From: DUOX01 sp050944015
GTDB lineage: Bacteria > Bacillota > Clostridia > Oscillospirales > Oscillospiraceae
Direction: 5' to 3'
Assembly (NCBI GenBank): GCA_050944015.1
Contig: JBMNQG010000006.1
Span: 1 to 64,000 of the forward strand
Length of the DNA stretch: 64,000 bases
The position numbers and the translations under genes are program-made. Below the pieces are notes generated by a model that ran no database searches, was not told the DNA's origin, and saw only the letters and a list, made by a program, of their open reading frames with translations. The first letter of the stretch is position 1, and the number at the start of each line of letters is the position of its first letter. Shown in pieces: positions 7,490-16,887 of this stretch.

Positions 7490-9793
7490 TCAGCGAATTA
7501 GGTTCCAAAGGCCCCTGAAAAACTTTCCGTTAGCAAAATCCCCAAGGGCCTGGGCAAAATGCCCTTTTATCCTCAGGTTGTTCTGCACGTTCCGCAGGGG
7601 GGATTCCCGGGCGGCCGTCATGGTCATGCGGTACTCCACCGAGCCCCGGCCGCTGGACTTCGCCTGCATGCGCTCAAAAATGCTGTACATCAGGCGAACG
7701 AGGGGGCTGTCCTCCGCAATGTCCTCCACTGTGCTGTCCACGGTATAGGGTTTCTTGGAAGGCTCCGAGGGAGGTTTGGATAGCAGCCTAATCCATTCAT
7801 CCCTGTCCGGCTCTCCCTTAAGCGTACTGTACCAGCCCTGTTCTTTCGGGCCTTCGTAAATCTCCCCATCTACCTGAATGGGCGCCCGGCAGGGGCCAAC
7901 CTGTATTGTGTATTCACCTTTGTAAACCGTCCATTTGCCGTTCCAGACGGCGAAGGAACGCTCGTCCAGCTCAAAGGACACGACGCGGCTCTCGCCGGGG
8001 GAGAGAAAGACCTTTTCAAAGCCTTTTAGCTCCCGTACAGGCCTGTGGATGCCGTCTTGAGGCGCGTACACATACAGCAGCACCGCCTCCCCGCCGGAGC
8101 ACTCCCCCGTATTGGTCACCGTCACGTAAACGCGGCAGCCTTCGACGCGCAAATCGCTGTAAGCAAAAGTGGTGTAGGACAGGCCCGCGCCGAAGGGGAA
8201 GCGGACAGGCTTTCCCGCTTTTTCGTAATAGCGGTAGCCTGCATAGATTCCCTCCCTGTATTCGGCGTTCCGCATGCCGCCTGCGTAGAATTTGGCGCTG
8301 GGGCAGTCCTCGTAGGATACCGGCCAGGTTTCAGCCAGCCTGCCGCAGGGGTTCGCCCTGCCCGTCAGTAGGTTTGCCAGAGCGCCGGCGCCCGCCTGGC
8401 CCGACAAGCCCATGTACAATATCCCCTTTACCTCCTCCGCCCAGGGTACCTCGACCGGGCTGCCGCAGCAAAGGACCACGACCACGTTGGGATTTACCCT
8501 GGCTATTTCGGATATCACCCGGTTCTGGCCCTCGGGCATTTTCATGTGGCCGCGGTCAAAGCCTTCCGATTCCGCGCTGTCGGGGAGTCCGGCGACAATG
8601 ACCACCTTTTTGGCGGCTTTCGCCAGTGAAACGGCCTGCTCTACGAGAGCGTCCGTGGTGTTGCCTTCGTCGTCGTAGCCGGGGGCGTAGGGGACGCCCG
8701 GCAAAAGGGAAAGGAGGGAGTCAAGCCTTGTGGGATTTACCCGGCTGCTGCCGAAACCCTGGTAGCGGAAGTTTTCCGCCATGCGCCCGACGAGCGCTAT
8801 CTCCTCCGTGGAGCAGGGGAGTATGCCGTCTTCGTTTTTCAGCAGCACGGCGCTCTGCTCTGCTATTTTCCGGGCAAGCTCGTGGTGCCTGTCCCTGTCG
8901 AAAGCAAAGGTTTGGGCGGCTAAGACTCTGTGTGCGCGGTCCACAAAACGGAGCACTCGCTCGGCGCTCCGGTCAATATAGCTTTCGTCCAGAGCGCCTT
9001 TGAGGACGTTTCGGTACGAGTCTTTTTCCCCGTAAGCGCTGCCTCCGGGCATAACCAGGTCGCAGCCCGCCTCGAAGCTTTTGCTCCTGTCGTGGATTGC
9101 GCCCCAGTCCGTCACCACGAAGCCGTCGAAACCCCACTCGCTGCGAAGTATGTCCGTCAGCAGATACCGGTTGTCGCTGCAGTAGGTGCCGTTGAGCAGG
9201 TTGTAGGCGCACATAACCGCGGCGGGGGCGCCATTCTTTACTGCGGTTTCAAAGGCCGGCAGGTACAGCTCCCGCAGGGTCCGCTCGTCTATGATGCTGT
9301 CGGAAACCATGCGGCAGTATTCCTGGCTGTTGCAGGCAAAGTGTTTGAGGCAGGCGCCGATACCTTTTTTCTGCACACCGGAGATGCAGGCCGCGGCAAG
9401 CTGGCCGGACAGGTAAGGGTCTTCGGAGAAATATTCAAAGTTCCTGCCGCACAGGGGGTTCCGCTTGATGTTCACGCCGGGGCCCAGAAGCATGGAAACA
9501 CCCGCCGCGCCCGCTTCCTCCGCAAGGGCCTCGCCCATTTCGGCGGCAAGGGCTCTGTCGAAGCTGCAGGCCACTAGGCTTTCCGCCGGAAAGCAGGTGG
9601 CCGGCTCCGACCGCGAAATGCCTAAAATGTCGCCGGAGCCCGACTGCTTGCGAAGCCCGTTGGGGCCGTCGCTTAACATTACGGAGGGGATGTCGTATTT
9701 CGGAAAAGCCTTCGTGCGCCATTCGTCCCTGCCGCTGCACAGGGCTATCTTTTCCTTCAGTCCCATTGTTTTGACAGTGCGTTCAATGTCCAA
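7490..9793 (-). CDS. Glycoside hydrolase family 3 beta-glucosidase-like enzyme
   Basis: 767-residue GH3 enzyme that would cleave terminal beta-linked sugars. The barrel domain carries KHFACNSQEY and the nucleophile motif GFVVTDWGA (Asp); the second alpha/beta domain has the AGLPDSAESEGFDR stretch, and a fibronectin III-like domain (AVLLYVYAPQ…PVRELKGF) follows, with a C-terminal extension of about 110 residues. No signal peptide, so it should act on imported di- or oligosaccharides. I set the start at TTG 9793: GGAGGG sits 8 bases upstream, overlapping the end of the symporter gene, while in-frame ATGs further upstream have no proper site and would overlap that gene. It is co-transcribed with the GPH-type symporter. 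Confidence 0.9.
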   Translation of the reverse strand: MDIERTVKTMGLKEKIALCSGRDEWRTKAFPKYDIPSVMLSDGPNGLRKQSGSGDILGISRSEPATCFPAESLVACSFDRALAAEMGEALAEEAGAAGVSMLLGPGVNIKRNPLCGRNFEYFSEDPYLSGQLAAACISGVQKKGIGACLKHFACNSQEYCRMVSDSIIDERTLRELYLPAFETAVKNGAPAAVMCAYNLLNGTYCSDNRYLLTDILRSEWGFDGFVVTDWGAIHDRSKSFEAGCDLVMPGGSAYGEKDSYRNVLKGALDESYIDRSAERVLRFVDRAHRVLAAQTFAFDRDRHHELARKIAEQSAVLLKNEDGILPCSTEEIALVGRMAENFRYQGFGSSRVNPTRLDSLLSLLPGVPYAPGYDDEGNTTDALVEQAVSLAKAAKKVVIVAGLPDSAESEGFDRGHMKMPEGQNRVISEIARVNPNVVVVLCCGSPVEVPWAEEVKGILYMGLSGQAGAGALANLLTGRANPCGRLAETWPVSYEDCPSAKFYAGGMRNAEYREGIYAGYRYYEKAGKPVRFPFGAGLSYTTFAYSDLRVEGCRVYVTVTNTGECSGGEAVLLYVYAPQDGIHRPVRELKGFEKVFLSPGESRVVSFELDERSFAVWNGKWTVYKGEYTIQVGPCRAPIQVDGEIYEGPKEQGWYSTLKGEPDRDEWIRLLSKPPSEPSKKPYTVDSTVEDIAEDSPLVRLMYSIFERMQAKSSGRGSVEYRMTMTAARESPLRNVQNNLRIKGHFAQALGDFANGKFFRGLWNLIR

Positions 9794-9807
9794 TTGATTT
9801 CCCTCCA

Positions 9808-11205
9808 TTAATACTTTGTTGACAGGCGGCTTTCGCACTCCTCGCGGGAGATTTCCCCGTTGTTGCACCTGCTCATGAGCTCAACGTCCCTGTCCCGCAG
9901 CCTGTAGAATTTTATGAAGATTGGAAGGGCGACTGCCGAGCCTAACGCGGACACCAGCGTAAATCCTATCCAGAAACCGTGCCCCGCGGCAGCGTCCACA
10001 ATTCCGGTAACGGGGTCTGCGGTTTCGGAAGCAAAGCCCAGCCAGCCCAGTACGGCGAGGGAAAGGGAGGACATGATGGCCGCGGTGAGCTTTGTCATGA
10101 AAGTCTGCAGGGAAAAAAGCATACCCTCCTGCCGCTCGCCAGTCACATAGTGGCCGTATTCCATAATATCGGGCACGAACAGGAACAGCAGGACGTTGTA
10201 GCCGCCAAAGCCTATTGCGCGAAGAAAGATGGTAACGTAAAGGGTCAGCTGGTTGTTGTAGCCGGTGAAATACTGCCCGACGCTTGTGACCACGTAAATC
10301 GAAAGGGATATGATGTACAACTTGGATTTGTCCACTTTTCTTGCCAGCCCCGGCACGATTCCGGCAATTGCCACCATGGGCAAGACGCAGATGCCCAGGA
10401 GTATGGTTCCCGCGGCCGTGCTGCCCAGCACATACTGGGCAAAAATCGGAATGAGTATTTCAACGGACATGGTGGAGGCTATCAATAGATAGGTAATGAA
10501 GAACACCAGCATGTACCTGTTTTGCCCCAGGTATTTGAACATTTCCAGAATTGTGGGCTCCTTTTCGCTGCGGGCATGGCTTCTCTCCCTACCCACAACG
10601 AGGATGGGCAGCATCAGCAGCATGGACGCGATTGACAGGATAACTGCGAGGGTCGGCCAGCCGAGAGAAATGTAGGTTGCCTCAATTACAAGGGTTATCA
10701 CCACAGCTGTGGCGGTTGCGCAAAGCCTGCCGAAGGCAAGGATGGAGGTGCGCTCCTGCACCACTGAGCTCATGGAGGTGGACAGGGCAAAAATGGGCGC
10801 GTCGCACATGGTGTAGCTCATATCCCAAAAGACGTACCCGATGATCGCCCACGCTATTTTCGCCCCCCGGGGCAGCGAATCGGGAAGCGCAAACAGGAAA
10901 ACCGTAGAGGCGGGTATTAATAGCCATGAAATTCTCAGCCAGGGTATAAACCGCCCTCTGCGGAACCGGACCTTGTCCAGTATGACGCCGAAAATAGGGT
11001 CGTTCACCGCGTCCCATACCTTTGGAACAAGGAGAATAGCTGCAATTACGGTCTCGCTTAGCCCCCGGTTGAGGAGAAACAGGGCAGTAAAGGAGGAAAC
11101 AAGCATGTAAAATATGTTTTGCCCGACGAAATACAGTCCGTAGCTCAGGCGCTCCCCGCGGGTGGTCTGCCATCCCAATTTCCTGTCCGGTTTCTGTCTT
11201 GCCAT
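9808..11205 (-). CDS. GPH-family (MelB-like) sugar:cation symporter
   Basis: 465-residue polytopic membrane protein with about 12 membrane segments. It has the MelB/GPH hallmarks: early YGLYFVGQNIFYMLVSSF, the PKVWDAVNDPIFGVILDK motif after helix 2, and DISYT-like FWDMSYTMCDAPIF in helix 4. Such carriers import glycosides or sugars with Na+ or H+. The gene ends 14 bases before the GH3 start, so a glycoside is imported and then hydrolysed in the cytosol (inference). Its own upstream region (11206-11376) shows no clear operator. Confidence 0.9.
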   Translation of the reverse strand: MARQKPDRKLGWQTTRGERLSYGLYFVGQNIFYMLVSSFTALFLLNRGLSETVIAAILLVPKVWDAVNDPIFGVILDKVRFRRGRFIPWLRISWLLIPASTVFLFALPDSLPRGAKIAWAIIGYVFWDMSYTMCDAPIFALSTSMSSVVQERTSILAFGRLCATATAVVITLVIEATYISLGWPTLAVILSIASMLLMLPILVVGRERSHARSEKEPTILEMFKYLGQNRYMLVFFITYLLIASTMSVEILIPIFAQYVLGSTAAGTILLGICVLPMVAIAGIVPGLARKVDKSKLYIISLSIYVVTSVGQYFTGYNNQLTLYVTIFLRAIGFGGYNVLLFLFVPDIMEYGHYVTGERQEGMLFSLQTFMTKLTAAIMSSLSLAVLGWLGFASETADPVTGIVDAAAGHGFWIGFTLVSALGSAVALPIFIKFYRLRDRDVELMSRCNNGEISREECESRLSTKY

Positions 11206-11376
11206 AACAATACCCCGATTTCTAAAATTTTGTTTATGAGCTGGGCGCTGTGCGCTGTATGTTTTGATTCTAGAATAAAATAAGTCCGGCTTTAAGTAAA
11301 GAGGCGGCAGTGCTGACTGAGTGAAAATTTACCTGGGAGACTCATGCGTTATTTCCGTATCTCATGCCAAATAAAA

Positions 11377-11410
11377 AAACAGTGGCATGGGTCTTCTCTG
11401 CGCACTGTTT
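11377..11410 (-). terminator. Terminator of the diguanylate cyclase gene
   Basis: AAACAGTG (11377-11384) pairs with CACTGTTT (11403-11410). On the minus strand the stem ends in TTTTTTT, directly downstream of the stop at 11441. The arm sequence AAACAGTGGC recurs in the terminator at 13747-13781. Confidence 0.65.
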
Positions 11411-11440
11411 CTATTTTTTAATATTTATTTCTATTACACT

Positions 11441-12637
11441 TCAGCCGGTTTCGCTGATTTCGTTACATTCTATCAGGTTTTTATTATTATGCTTGGCCCT
11501 GTATAACAGCTGGTCAAGCTTCTTTAGCAGGCTGGTGTATTCAACATTGTCTACTTCTATAAGGCCGCCGCTAATTGTTACTACCAGGTCGTTTTCCCAT
11601 TTCATGTCAAGGATTTTTTGGCGGACGCGCTCCATCATGGCATGCCCTTCTTCCCTGGTGGTGTCGGGCAAAATAACCAGAAACTCATCGCCGCCATAAC
11701 GTCCTACAATATCGCTTTGCCTTAAGTTATTTACTATTGTCCCGCCTATCCTCTTTATGACATAATCCCCATAGAGGTGCCCGTACATATCGTTTATAGA
11801 CTTAAAGTCGTCAATGTCAATCAGAGCCACAGTCAGCCTTTTCTGCCTGTTATTGGAGGTTGCAATCTCCTCCTTCAGACAGGAAGAGATAAACCTTTTA
11901 TTGAAAGTGCCGGTCAAATCGTCCGTTATCGACAGATCTTGCAGCTTATTCTTTTCTTCGTTCAGCAGCCGGTTCAGTTTTTCCGCTTCTTCCTTGGCCT
12001 CTCTAAGCTCGGCATTGCTTTTTTCAAGCATCCTGTTCTTGGCCTCTATCTCCTTGTTCTTTTCCTCAAGGGTTGCCAGGTATTGCTTGGATTTTTCCAG
12101 CTCTACCATGTAGCCGTCTATAAGAACGGCGATTAAAACAACCACGGAAAATAGGCAGAAATACAAACCGAAAGCTAAATCTATGTATCTGACGAGCAGG
12201 GAATCATAGCCCGCTATAATTTCCGGCCTGTTATACTCGATATACATTAAGGCGCCCACCGTCAGGGCGAAAAGGAGTAGCATTACCTTTCTCTTCATGC
12301 CCGCAAGCAATAAGGCAATTATCCCGGCATTTATAATCATGTAATATGGAATGCTGCCGTAAGTTCCCCCGCTGGCGACCCACATGGTGGGGAAGAAAAC
12401 AAAACTAAGGAAAACAACGATAATGAGCGATAAAAGCTCGTAATTCTCGGTAATTCTAAAGGCTATATACAGTCCTACGGTAATAACGCCGCAGGCAAAG
12501 GATATCAAGGAGAGTTTTGTTCCCAACCCCAGAAAAAAGTTCACTAAGCTGCAGGAAAATGACATGCATATGCCTACCAGAAAAACCGCGTTAATCACCC
12601 GGTGCCTTAGGGAAGAAGCGTTTTTGTTTTTCTTCAT
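11441..12637 (-). CDS. Membrane-bound GGDEF diguanylate cyclase
   Basis: 398 residues: about six hydrophobic segments in residues 12-170, a long charged coiled coil (about 172-235, rich in E/K heptads), then a GGDEF domain (240-395). The active site reads RYGGDEFLVILP, and an inhibitory site of the RxxD type (RQSD) lies just before it, so product feedback is likely. It should make cyclic di-GMP in response to a membrane or ligand cue; no known sensor domain is recognised in the membrane part. Start ATG 12637 follows GGAGGG by 6 bases. Confidence 0.92.
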   Translation of the reverse strand: MKKNKNASSLRHRVINAVFLVGICMSFSCSLVNFFLGLGTKLSLISFACGVITVGLYIAFRITENYELLSLIIVVFLSFVFFPTMWVASGGTYGSIPYYMIINAGIIALLLAGMKRKVMLLLFALTVGALMYIEYNRPEIIAGYDSLLVRYIDLAFGLYFCLFSVVVLIAVLIDGYMVELEKSKQYLATLEEKNKEIEAKNRMLEKSNAELREAKEEAEKLNRLLNEEKNKLQDLSITDDLTGTFNKRFISSCLKEEIATSNNRQKRLTVALIDIDDFKSINDMYGHLYGDYVIKRIGGTIVNNLRQSDIVGRYGGDEFLVILPDTTREEGHAMMERVRQKILDMKWENDLVVTISGGLIEVDNVEYTSLLKKLDQLLYRAKHNNKNLIECNEISETG

Positions 12638-12681
12638 TCATGACCCTCCAATAAATGGCCAACCCCAGCACTAAAGGGAAA

Positions 12682-12903
12682 TCAGTTTGTGCGGCACGCA
12701 ATAATAAAAATCAGCAATAAGAATAATGCAACCAGGCAGACTGAAATTAAGCCCGCAACCGCAAGGCTTTTGGTCAGTAATCCTGCATGACGCTCGTCAA
12801 ACGGCTTCTTTCTCAGCATCAGCAGGACGACAATCAAAACCGACAGCACAATCATGGCCATTCCTATGTATTTTTGATGGCCGGTGTAAAGAAATTCCCC
12901 CAT
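12682..12903 (-). CDS. Small two-helix membrane protein
   Basis: 73 residues with two hydrophobic segments (about 13-29 and 45-69) separated by a charged loop (RKKPFDERHAG). It lies 44 bases upstream of the diguanylate cyclase on the same strand and may be co-transcribed. The ribosome binding site is weak. No family recognised. Confidence 0.5.
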   Translation of the reverse strand: MGEFLYTGHQKYIGMAMIVLSVLIVVLLMLRKKPFDERHAGLLTKSLAVAGLISVCLVALFLLLIFIIACRTN

Positions 12904-13240
12904 GCGCTTGAATAATTGTTATTTGTGGCTTTGGCTTGCGTATAATATAAAATCCTTTGAAATTCAATATGATTGGAAGTGAATATTAAAATAAAGGCAT
13001 AAAATGCGGTAAACAGGCTTACAAAAACACCATTGATAAAAGGATATCGAATATCACTGTTACCACCCTATTGCCTTTTTATAACAGCTATAAATAAAAT
13101 ATATCACTCTTGCCCCAAATTGCAACCTTTTAATCCAAAAACAAGAAAGATATGAAAAAAGATATAAACTTCTAAAGCTCCCCCGGGTGAATTTGTAAAA
13201 CTTGACTTGAATTTTACTGGGAATGGTGGTAATTGTAAAA

Positions 13241-13269
13241 TTGCTTACCAAAGCTGTTTAGCATTATAC
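13241..13269 (+). promoter_or_regulatory. Candidate promoter for the PNPOx-like gene
   Basis: TTGCTT (13241-13246), 17 bases, TTATAC (13264-13269), 24 bases before the gene start. This is the best match in the AT-rich gap 12904-13293, which otherwise holds nothing recognisable. Confidence 0.35.
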
Positions 13270-13293
13270 ATAAAGACATAGGAGGATAATAAC

Positions 13294-13698
13294 ATGGAAG
13301 CTAACATGGAAAAAGTGGTTCGTTTTTTGAAGGACGCAGGCACCTACTATCTGGCCACTATGGACGGTGACCAGCCCCGGGTCAGGCCCTTCGGAACGGT
13401 AAATGTGTTTGAAGGGAAACTATATATCCAGACAGGAAAAATCAAGGACGTTTCCCGCCAAATCAGCCGCAACCCAAAAGTAGAGCTGTGCGCTTTCAAG
13501 GACGGCCAGTGGCTCCGGGTGGCGGCTACACTGGTGGAGGACGACCGCTATGAGGCAAAGAAGTCCATGCTGGACGCCTATCCCGAATTGCGGGGCAGAT
13601 ATGATGAAAACGACGGGAACACCCAGGTTTTTTACCTCAAGGACGCAACCGCCACCTTCAGCTCATTCACAGCGCCGCCCGAGGTCGTCGCCTTCTAA
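13294..13698 (+). CDS. Pyridoxamine 5'-phosphate oxidase-like flavoprotein
   Basis: 134-residue split-barrel protein of the PNPOx-like FMN-binding superfamily. The opening FLKDAGTYYLATMDGDQPRVRPFGTV is the standard FMN-contacting first strand pair, and GKIKDVSRQISRNPKVELCAF is the helix and strand that follow in these clostridial proteins. They usually reduce or bind small molecules with FMN or F420; true PNPOx activity is unlikely at this length. ATG 13294 is 8 bases from AGGAGG. Monocistronic, with terminators after it. Confidence 0.9.
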   Translation: MEANMEKVVRFLKDAGTYYLATMDGDQPRVRPFGTVNVFEGKLYIQTGKIKDVSRQISRNPKVELCAFKDGQWLRVAATLVEDDRYEAKKSMLDAYPELRGRYDENDGNTQVFYLKDATATFSSFTAPPEVVAF

Positions 13699-13746
13699 AC
13701 CGGGGTTTTCTGTGGTTATATCTGTTTTGACCGAAAGGGATAAAAA

Positions 13747-13781
13747 AACAGTGGCGCGGGGGAATATCCCGAGCCACTGTT
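13747..13781 (+). terminator. Terminator after the PNPOx-like gene
   Basis: AACAGTGGCGCGGGG (from 13747) pairs with CCCGAGCCACTGTT (to 13781), followed by TCTTCTTTT. Confidence 0.8.
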
Positions 13782-13832
13782 CTTCTTTTAAAAAAAGTAA
13801 ATCTACATATTCAGCCGGCGGCAGCCCAGCCT

Positions 13833-13861
13833 GCTAAAACACCCTTTTTGGGTGTTTTAGC
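13833..13861 (+). terminator. Second plus-strand terminator, overlapping the stop of the esterase gene
   Basis: GCTAAAACACCC (13833-13844) pairs with GGGTGTTTTAGC (13850-13861), followed on the plus strand by TTTTTT. It includes the stop codon of the convergent minus-strand gene and may stall both transcripts. Confidence 0.75.
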
Positions 13862-15578
13862 TTTTTTGGCAGACTTTATGTATCCACTGGCAGATTGTTC
13901 CCGTCCCTTCGCCGTCCAAGTCGCCGTGGTTTCCAAACCAAATCAGGCTGTAATCCACCTGAGCGCCCGCCATTGAGGCGGCAACGGCCAGGTTGTATGT
14001 GACGGGATAGGAGCAGAATTGGTCGTGGGTCCCGCTCCTGATGCGCCAGAATGGGGATATGTCCGTTTTTTCCCGGCCGGCGGCCTTGTTAAGCATAATG
14101 CGGGTTGCGTTCATCAAGTAGGCCTGCCGGGCAATATCCTCCCTCTGCGCCTCCTCAATATAACAGGTTACGTCTGCGTCTTCAAAGCCTTCCAGCCTGC
14201 TGTAGCGCGGGAGATTTTCCTTCATAACCCGGGCGTTGATTCTGCTGAAATGAACCGCATCCTCCTCCGGGCAGCCGAAGGCATCGTTTTCACCTACATA
14301 CCAGAGGCTGTCGAAGGCGGGGCAGACCTTGCCCCGGAAGGCGCCGGTTGACCTGAGCATGCCGGCGATATCCGTGACGGAGTAGCTCCCGTCCCTTTCT
14401 CTTTTTAGCCACTCATGCGCATTTGGAAGGTCCGAAATAAAGGCTTCCACGGAAGGGTAGGATTTCTCAATCCTACCGTCGAACCCTATCCTGCGGACGA
14501 AGGAAAATGTCCCGTCGTCCGCCCTGTGATATGCAATGAATTTGTTGAAGCATTCGGACAGGTTATTAAGAATCTGCCTGTAATAGGAGCCGCTCCGGGG
14601 GTTCCAGCTGCCGTCTGCGTTCCTGTCGAAGGCGAGGGGCTCTCCCGACGGGCTTTTCAAGTTCAAATCGGCGATATACCGGCAATAAGCCCTTGCCAAA
14701 TCATCCTGCAGGGCCAGCATAAAGGGGCTCAGCTTTTTTCGCGCGCCGAATTCATCCGCCTCGGCAAAGCCGGAGTCGTAAAACTGCCACGCGAAAGCGG
14801 CATCGGCGTTTTCAATGTCCGCAATGGGGCAGTAGCAGTTGCTTCCAAGAATGTCGTCGGGGATGGTGCTGATATAGCCGCCGTCCGCCGTTTTTTCTAT
14901 TCCCGCCGCGCCAATTTTGTAAAGCTCGGGATAAAACACGGGCATGTTTCCCGTGGCGCCGAGGGCGGAGCTCATTTGCCCTCCGCCGGAACCGCCGGTG
15001 GAGAAAATCCTGTCCTTGCAGCCAGGGATTTTATCGTCGTGCAGCCGCAGGAACCGGACGGCGGCCTTCTGGTCCACCACGGGGGCGGGGGCCTTTCCGA
15101 TACCTTCTTTCAGGCCCCTTGAGCGGGCGCCCACAGAAATATATACGAACCCCTCCTTCAGGTACGCAAGCCCCTGGCCTGTAATCTCCGTTTTTACGTT
15201 AAGGGGGATGCTGGACCTCCAGCCGCCGCAGTTGTTATGGAGCACGATTGGCGCGGTCCGGCCGGTATAGGGGCCTATCCTGTTTTTCGTATTGACGGAG
15301 CCGTCCTCATTAAGGTAGGGGCTGGGGACAAAGATGTTTATGTACTGGTGCTCCGGGCTGACCACCTTCGAGCAGTAGTAGACGAATTTCAGCTCATAAT
15401 AGCTGCTGTCTTCGCTTTTCTTCCATTTTCCGGCGTACTGCCCCCAGTCCAGGGTCAGGGAGTCAAAATCCACCGGCGGCAGTTCCACAGGCGGAACCCT
15501 GAATGGCGGCACGCCCGCCTCCTGCCCCGGGGGCGGAGCCGGCCGGGTTTTTCTTTCTTTTTTCATACCGTTATCCAT
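13857..15578 (-). CDS. Tannase-like (subtype B) alpha/beta-hydrolase
   Basis: 573-residue esterase resembling bacterial subtype B tannases and feruloyl esterases, which hydrolyse galloyl or related phenolic esters. The oxyanion-side segment APIVLHNNCGGW (about 112-123), the nucleophile elbow STGGSGGGQMSS (Gly-x-Ser-Gly-Gly form) and a late SGTHDQFCSYP with the likely catalytic His fit this family; the acid residue is probably in FDSLWYVGENDAFG. No signal peptide: the N-terminus is proline-rich (RKTRPAPPPGQ) and polar, so it is cytosolic unless exported otherwise. Start ATG 15578 is chosen over GTG 15584 because of spacing to GGAGAGG. Substrate is inferred only from family. Confidence 0.75.
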   Translation of the reverse strand: MDNGMKKERKTRPAPPPGQEAGVPPFRVPPVELPPVDFDSLTLDWGQYAGKWKKSEDSSYYELKFVYYCSKVVSPEHQYINIFVPSPYLNEDGSVNTKNRIGPYTGRTAPIVLHNNCGGWRSSIPLNVKTEITGQGLAYLKEGFVYISVGARSRGLKEGIGKAPAPVVDQKAAVRFLRLHDDKIPGCKDRIFSTGGSGGGQMSSALGATGNMPVFYPELYKIGAAGIEKTADGGYISTIPDDILGSNCYCPIADIENADAAFAWQFYDSGFAEADEFGARKKLSPFMLALQDDLARAYCRYIADLNLKSPSGEPLAFDRNADGSWNPRSGSYYRQILNNLSECFNKFIAYHRADDGTFSFVRRIGFDGRIEKSYPSVEAFISDLPNAHEWLKRERDGSYSVTDIAGMLRSTGAFRGKVCPAFDSLWYVGENDAFGCPEEDAVHFSRINARVMKENLPRYSRLEGFEDADVTCYIEEAQREDIARQAYLMNATRIMLNKAAGREKTDISPFWRIRSGTHDQFCSYPVTYNLAVAASMAGAQVDYSLIWFGNHGDLDGEGTGTICQWIHKVCQKS

Positions 15579-15731
15579 TTGCACCTCTCCAAGCCGTTTT
15601 TAATATCGGGACCTCCTATACATTAACACAATGCTTCCAATAAGCAACAGTAAAATTTAGTGACAAGGCCCATTTCTGTGGATTTTTCAGTAACGACGCG
15701 AGGGGCTTTTGTACGGCTACAAAAGAGCAAT

Positions 15732-15766
15732 AAACGGCCGTTGTTCCGAAGCGGATACGGCCGTTT
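15732..15766 (+). terminator. Hairpin in the esterase-purC gap
   Basis: AAACGGCCGT (15732-15741) pairs with ACGGCCGTTT (15757-15766) and is followed by TGGC, without a T-run. The remaining gap 15579-15934 shows no gene; this hairpin may be a leader structure for purC. Confidence 0.4.
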
Positions 15767-15934
15767 TGGCATCTCCAAGGCGCTTTTCACCCTTTATTAA
15801 ATTTAACTATTGTAATCCGGCGCGGCCTTGATTTTTCGTGCCGTTTGGAAAAAATTCGGCGACAGGGTCGACAGCCGTTTTTTCTTGTGTTAAACTTGAC
15901 ACGTCATATGCAAAACCTGAGGGGGAGCAAGCCA

Positions 15935-16621
15935 ATGAAAACGATTTACAATGGAAAGACAAAGGCGGTGCTGACAGATGAAAACGGCGCTGTCTATTTG
16001 CTGTTTAAGGACGACCTTACCGGTGAAAACGGCGTGTTCGACCCCGGCTCAAACACGGTTGGCGGGAGCGTCGAAGGAAAGGGGAAGATAGGCCTTACAA
16101 TCTCCAAATACTTTTTTGAATTGCTGGAGAAAAACGGCATACCCACCCACTATCTGGGTGCAGACATCGACAAATGCCTGATGCGGGTCAGGAAGCTCAC
16201 CGTGCCAAAACTGGAGTTCGTTCTCCGCTACTTCACGGCGGGAAGCATGTGCCGCAGATTCTCCCTGGAAGAGGGCATACCCTTCGATCCCCCATACCAT
16301 GAGGTCACGCTGAAGGACGACGAGCAGGGGGACCCGCTTATCAGCGAGAGGCTGTGCATTATGAAGGGCCTGCTTAAAGAGGGCCAGTATGGCGAGGCAC
16401 TGGGACTCTTGGAAAGGGTCGGAGAGGTCTTAAAAGCAGAGCTGGGGAAGTTGGGCCTGACCCTGGTGGATTTCAAGATAGAGATAGGCTACGACGAGGA
16501 AGGCCGTATGTACGTGGCGGACGAGATAACCCCGGACATCTGGCGGGTCCGAGACAGGGACGGAAAGATCCCCAACCAGATAGAGTGCGCCAGGCTCATC
16601 CTTGAAAAGATTAATAAATAG
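15935..16621 (+). CDS. purC: Phosphoribosylaminoimidazole-succinocarboxamide synthase
   Basis: 228-residue SAICAR synthase that joins aspartate to CAIR in purine synthesis, using ATP. Visible family features: start KTIYNGKTKAVL (ATP loop), DDLTGENG, the GADIDKCLMRVRKLTVPKLEFVLRYF-type core split here by variable residues, and VADEITPDIWRVRD near the C-terminus. The length is typical of the short bacterial PurC. The ATG at 15935 has GAGGGGGAG upstream; an in-frame upstream ATG at 15845 would add 30 residues with no family match. No other pur genes are adjacent. Confidence 0.95.
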   Translation: MKTIYNGKTKAVLTDENGAVYLLFKDDLTGENGVFDPGSNTVGGSVEGKGKIGLTISKYFFELLEKNGIPTHYLGADIDKCLMRVRKLTVPKLEFVLRYFTAGSMCRRFSLEEGIPFDPPYHEVTLKDDEQGDPLISERLCIMKGLLKEGQYGEALGLLERVGEVLKAELGKLGLTLVDFKIEIGYDEEGRMYVADEITPDIWRVRDRDGKIPNQIECARLILEKINK

Positions 16622-16631
16622 GCATGTTAAA

Positions 16632-16663
16632 GCGGCGTGGTATGTTAGTTCATACCACGCCGC
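16632..16663 (+). terminator. Terminator of purC
   Basis: GCGGCGTGGTATG (16632-16644) pairs with CATACCACGCCGC (16651-16663), 6-base loop, 13 perfect pairs; the tail GCCTGTTTCC is T-poor, so strength is uncertain. Confidence 0.7.
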
Positions 16664-16674
16664 GCCTGTTTCCG

Positions 16675-16884
16675 CTAATAGGTTAAATGGCAGGATCTGA
16701 GGAGGTCCCCGAGAAACAGCATTATGCTGGGGACCCTGACCTTGAGTTTCAGAAGTATGGCAAGGGCGAAGGATATCGTAAACAGGACGCCGAATATTAC
16801 AATGTGCCGCCAGGAGCGGCTTTTTATTATGGGTATCAGTTCTAACAGGGCGACTAATACATAAGCGACTATTACCGTTGCCAT
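16675..16884 (-). CDS. Small membrane protein of the germination locus
   Basis: 69 residues with two hydrophobic helices (about 3-20 and 28-45) around KSRSWRH. Small proteins of this type commonly follow gerAB in clostridial germination operons. It is intact: its ribosome binding site GGAGG overlaps the last codons of the gerAB fragment (…KVKEA then stop), so translation was coupled. Without its neighbours it is probably useless. Confidence 0.6.
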   Translation of the reverse strand: MATVIVAYVLVALLELIPIIKSRSWRHIVIFGVLFTISFALAILLKLKVRVPSIMLFLGDLLRSCHLTY

Positions 16885-16887
16885 GGT

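Noticed and set aside
13060..13251. 63-codon minus-strand frame
   Set aside because: Low-complexity AT-rich region upstream of the PNPOx gene without ribosome site or motif.
15897..15902. TTGACA upstream of purC as a -35
   Set aside because: No -10 can be placed 16-18 bases downstream before the ribosome site.
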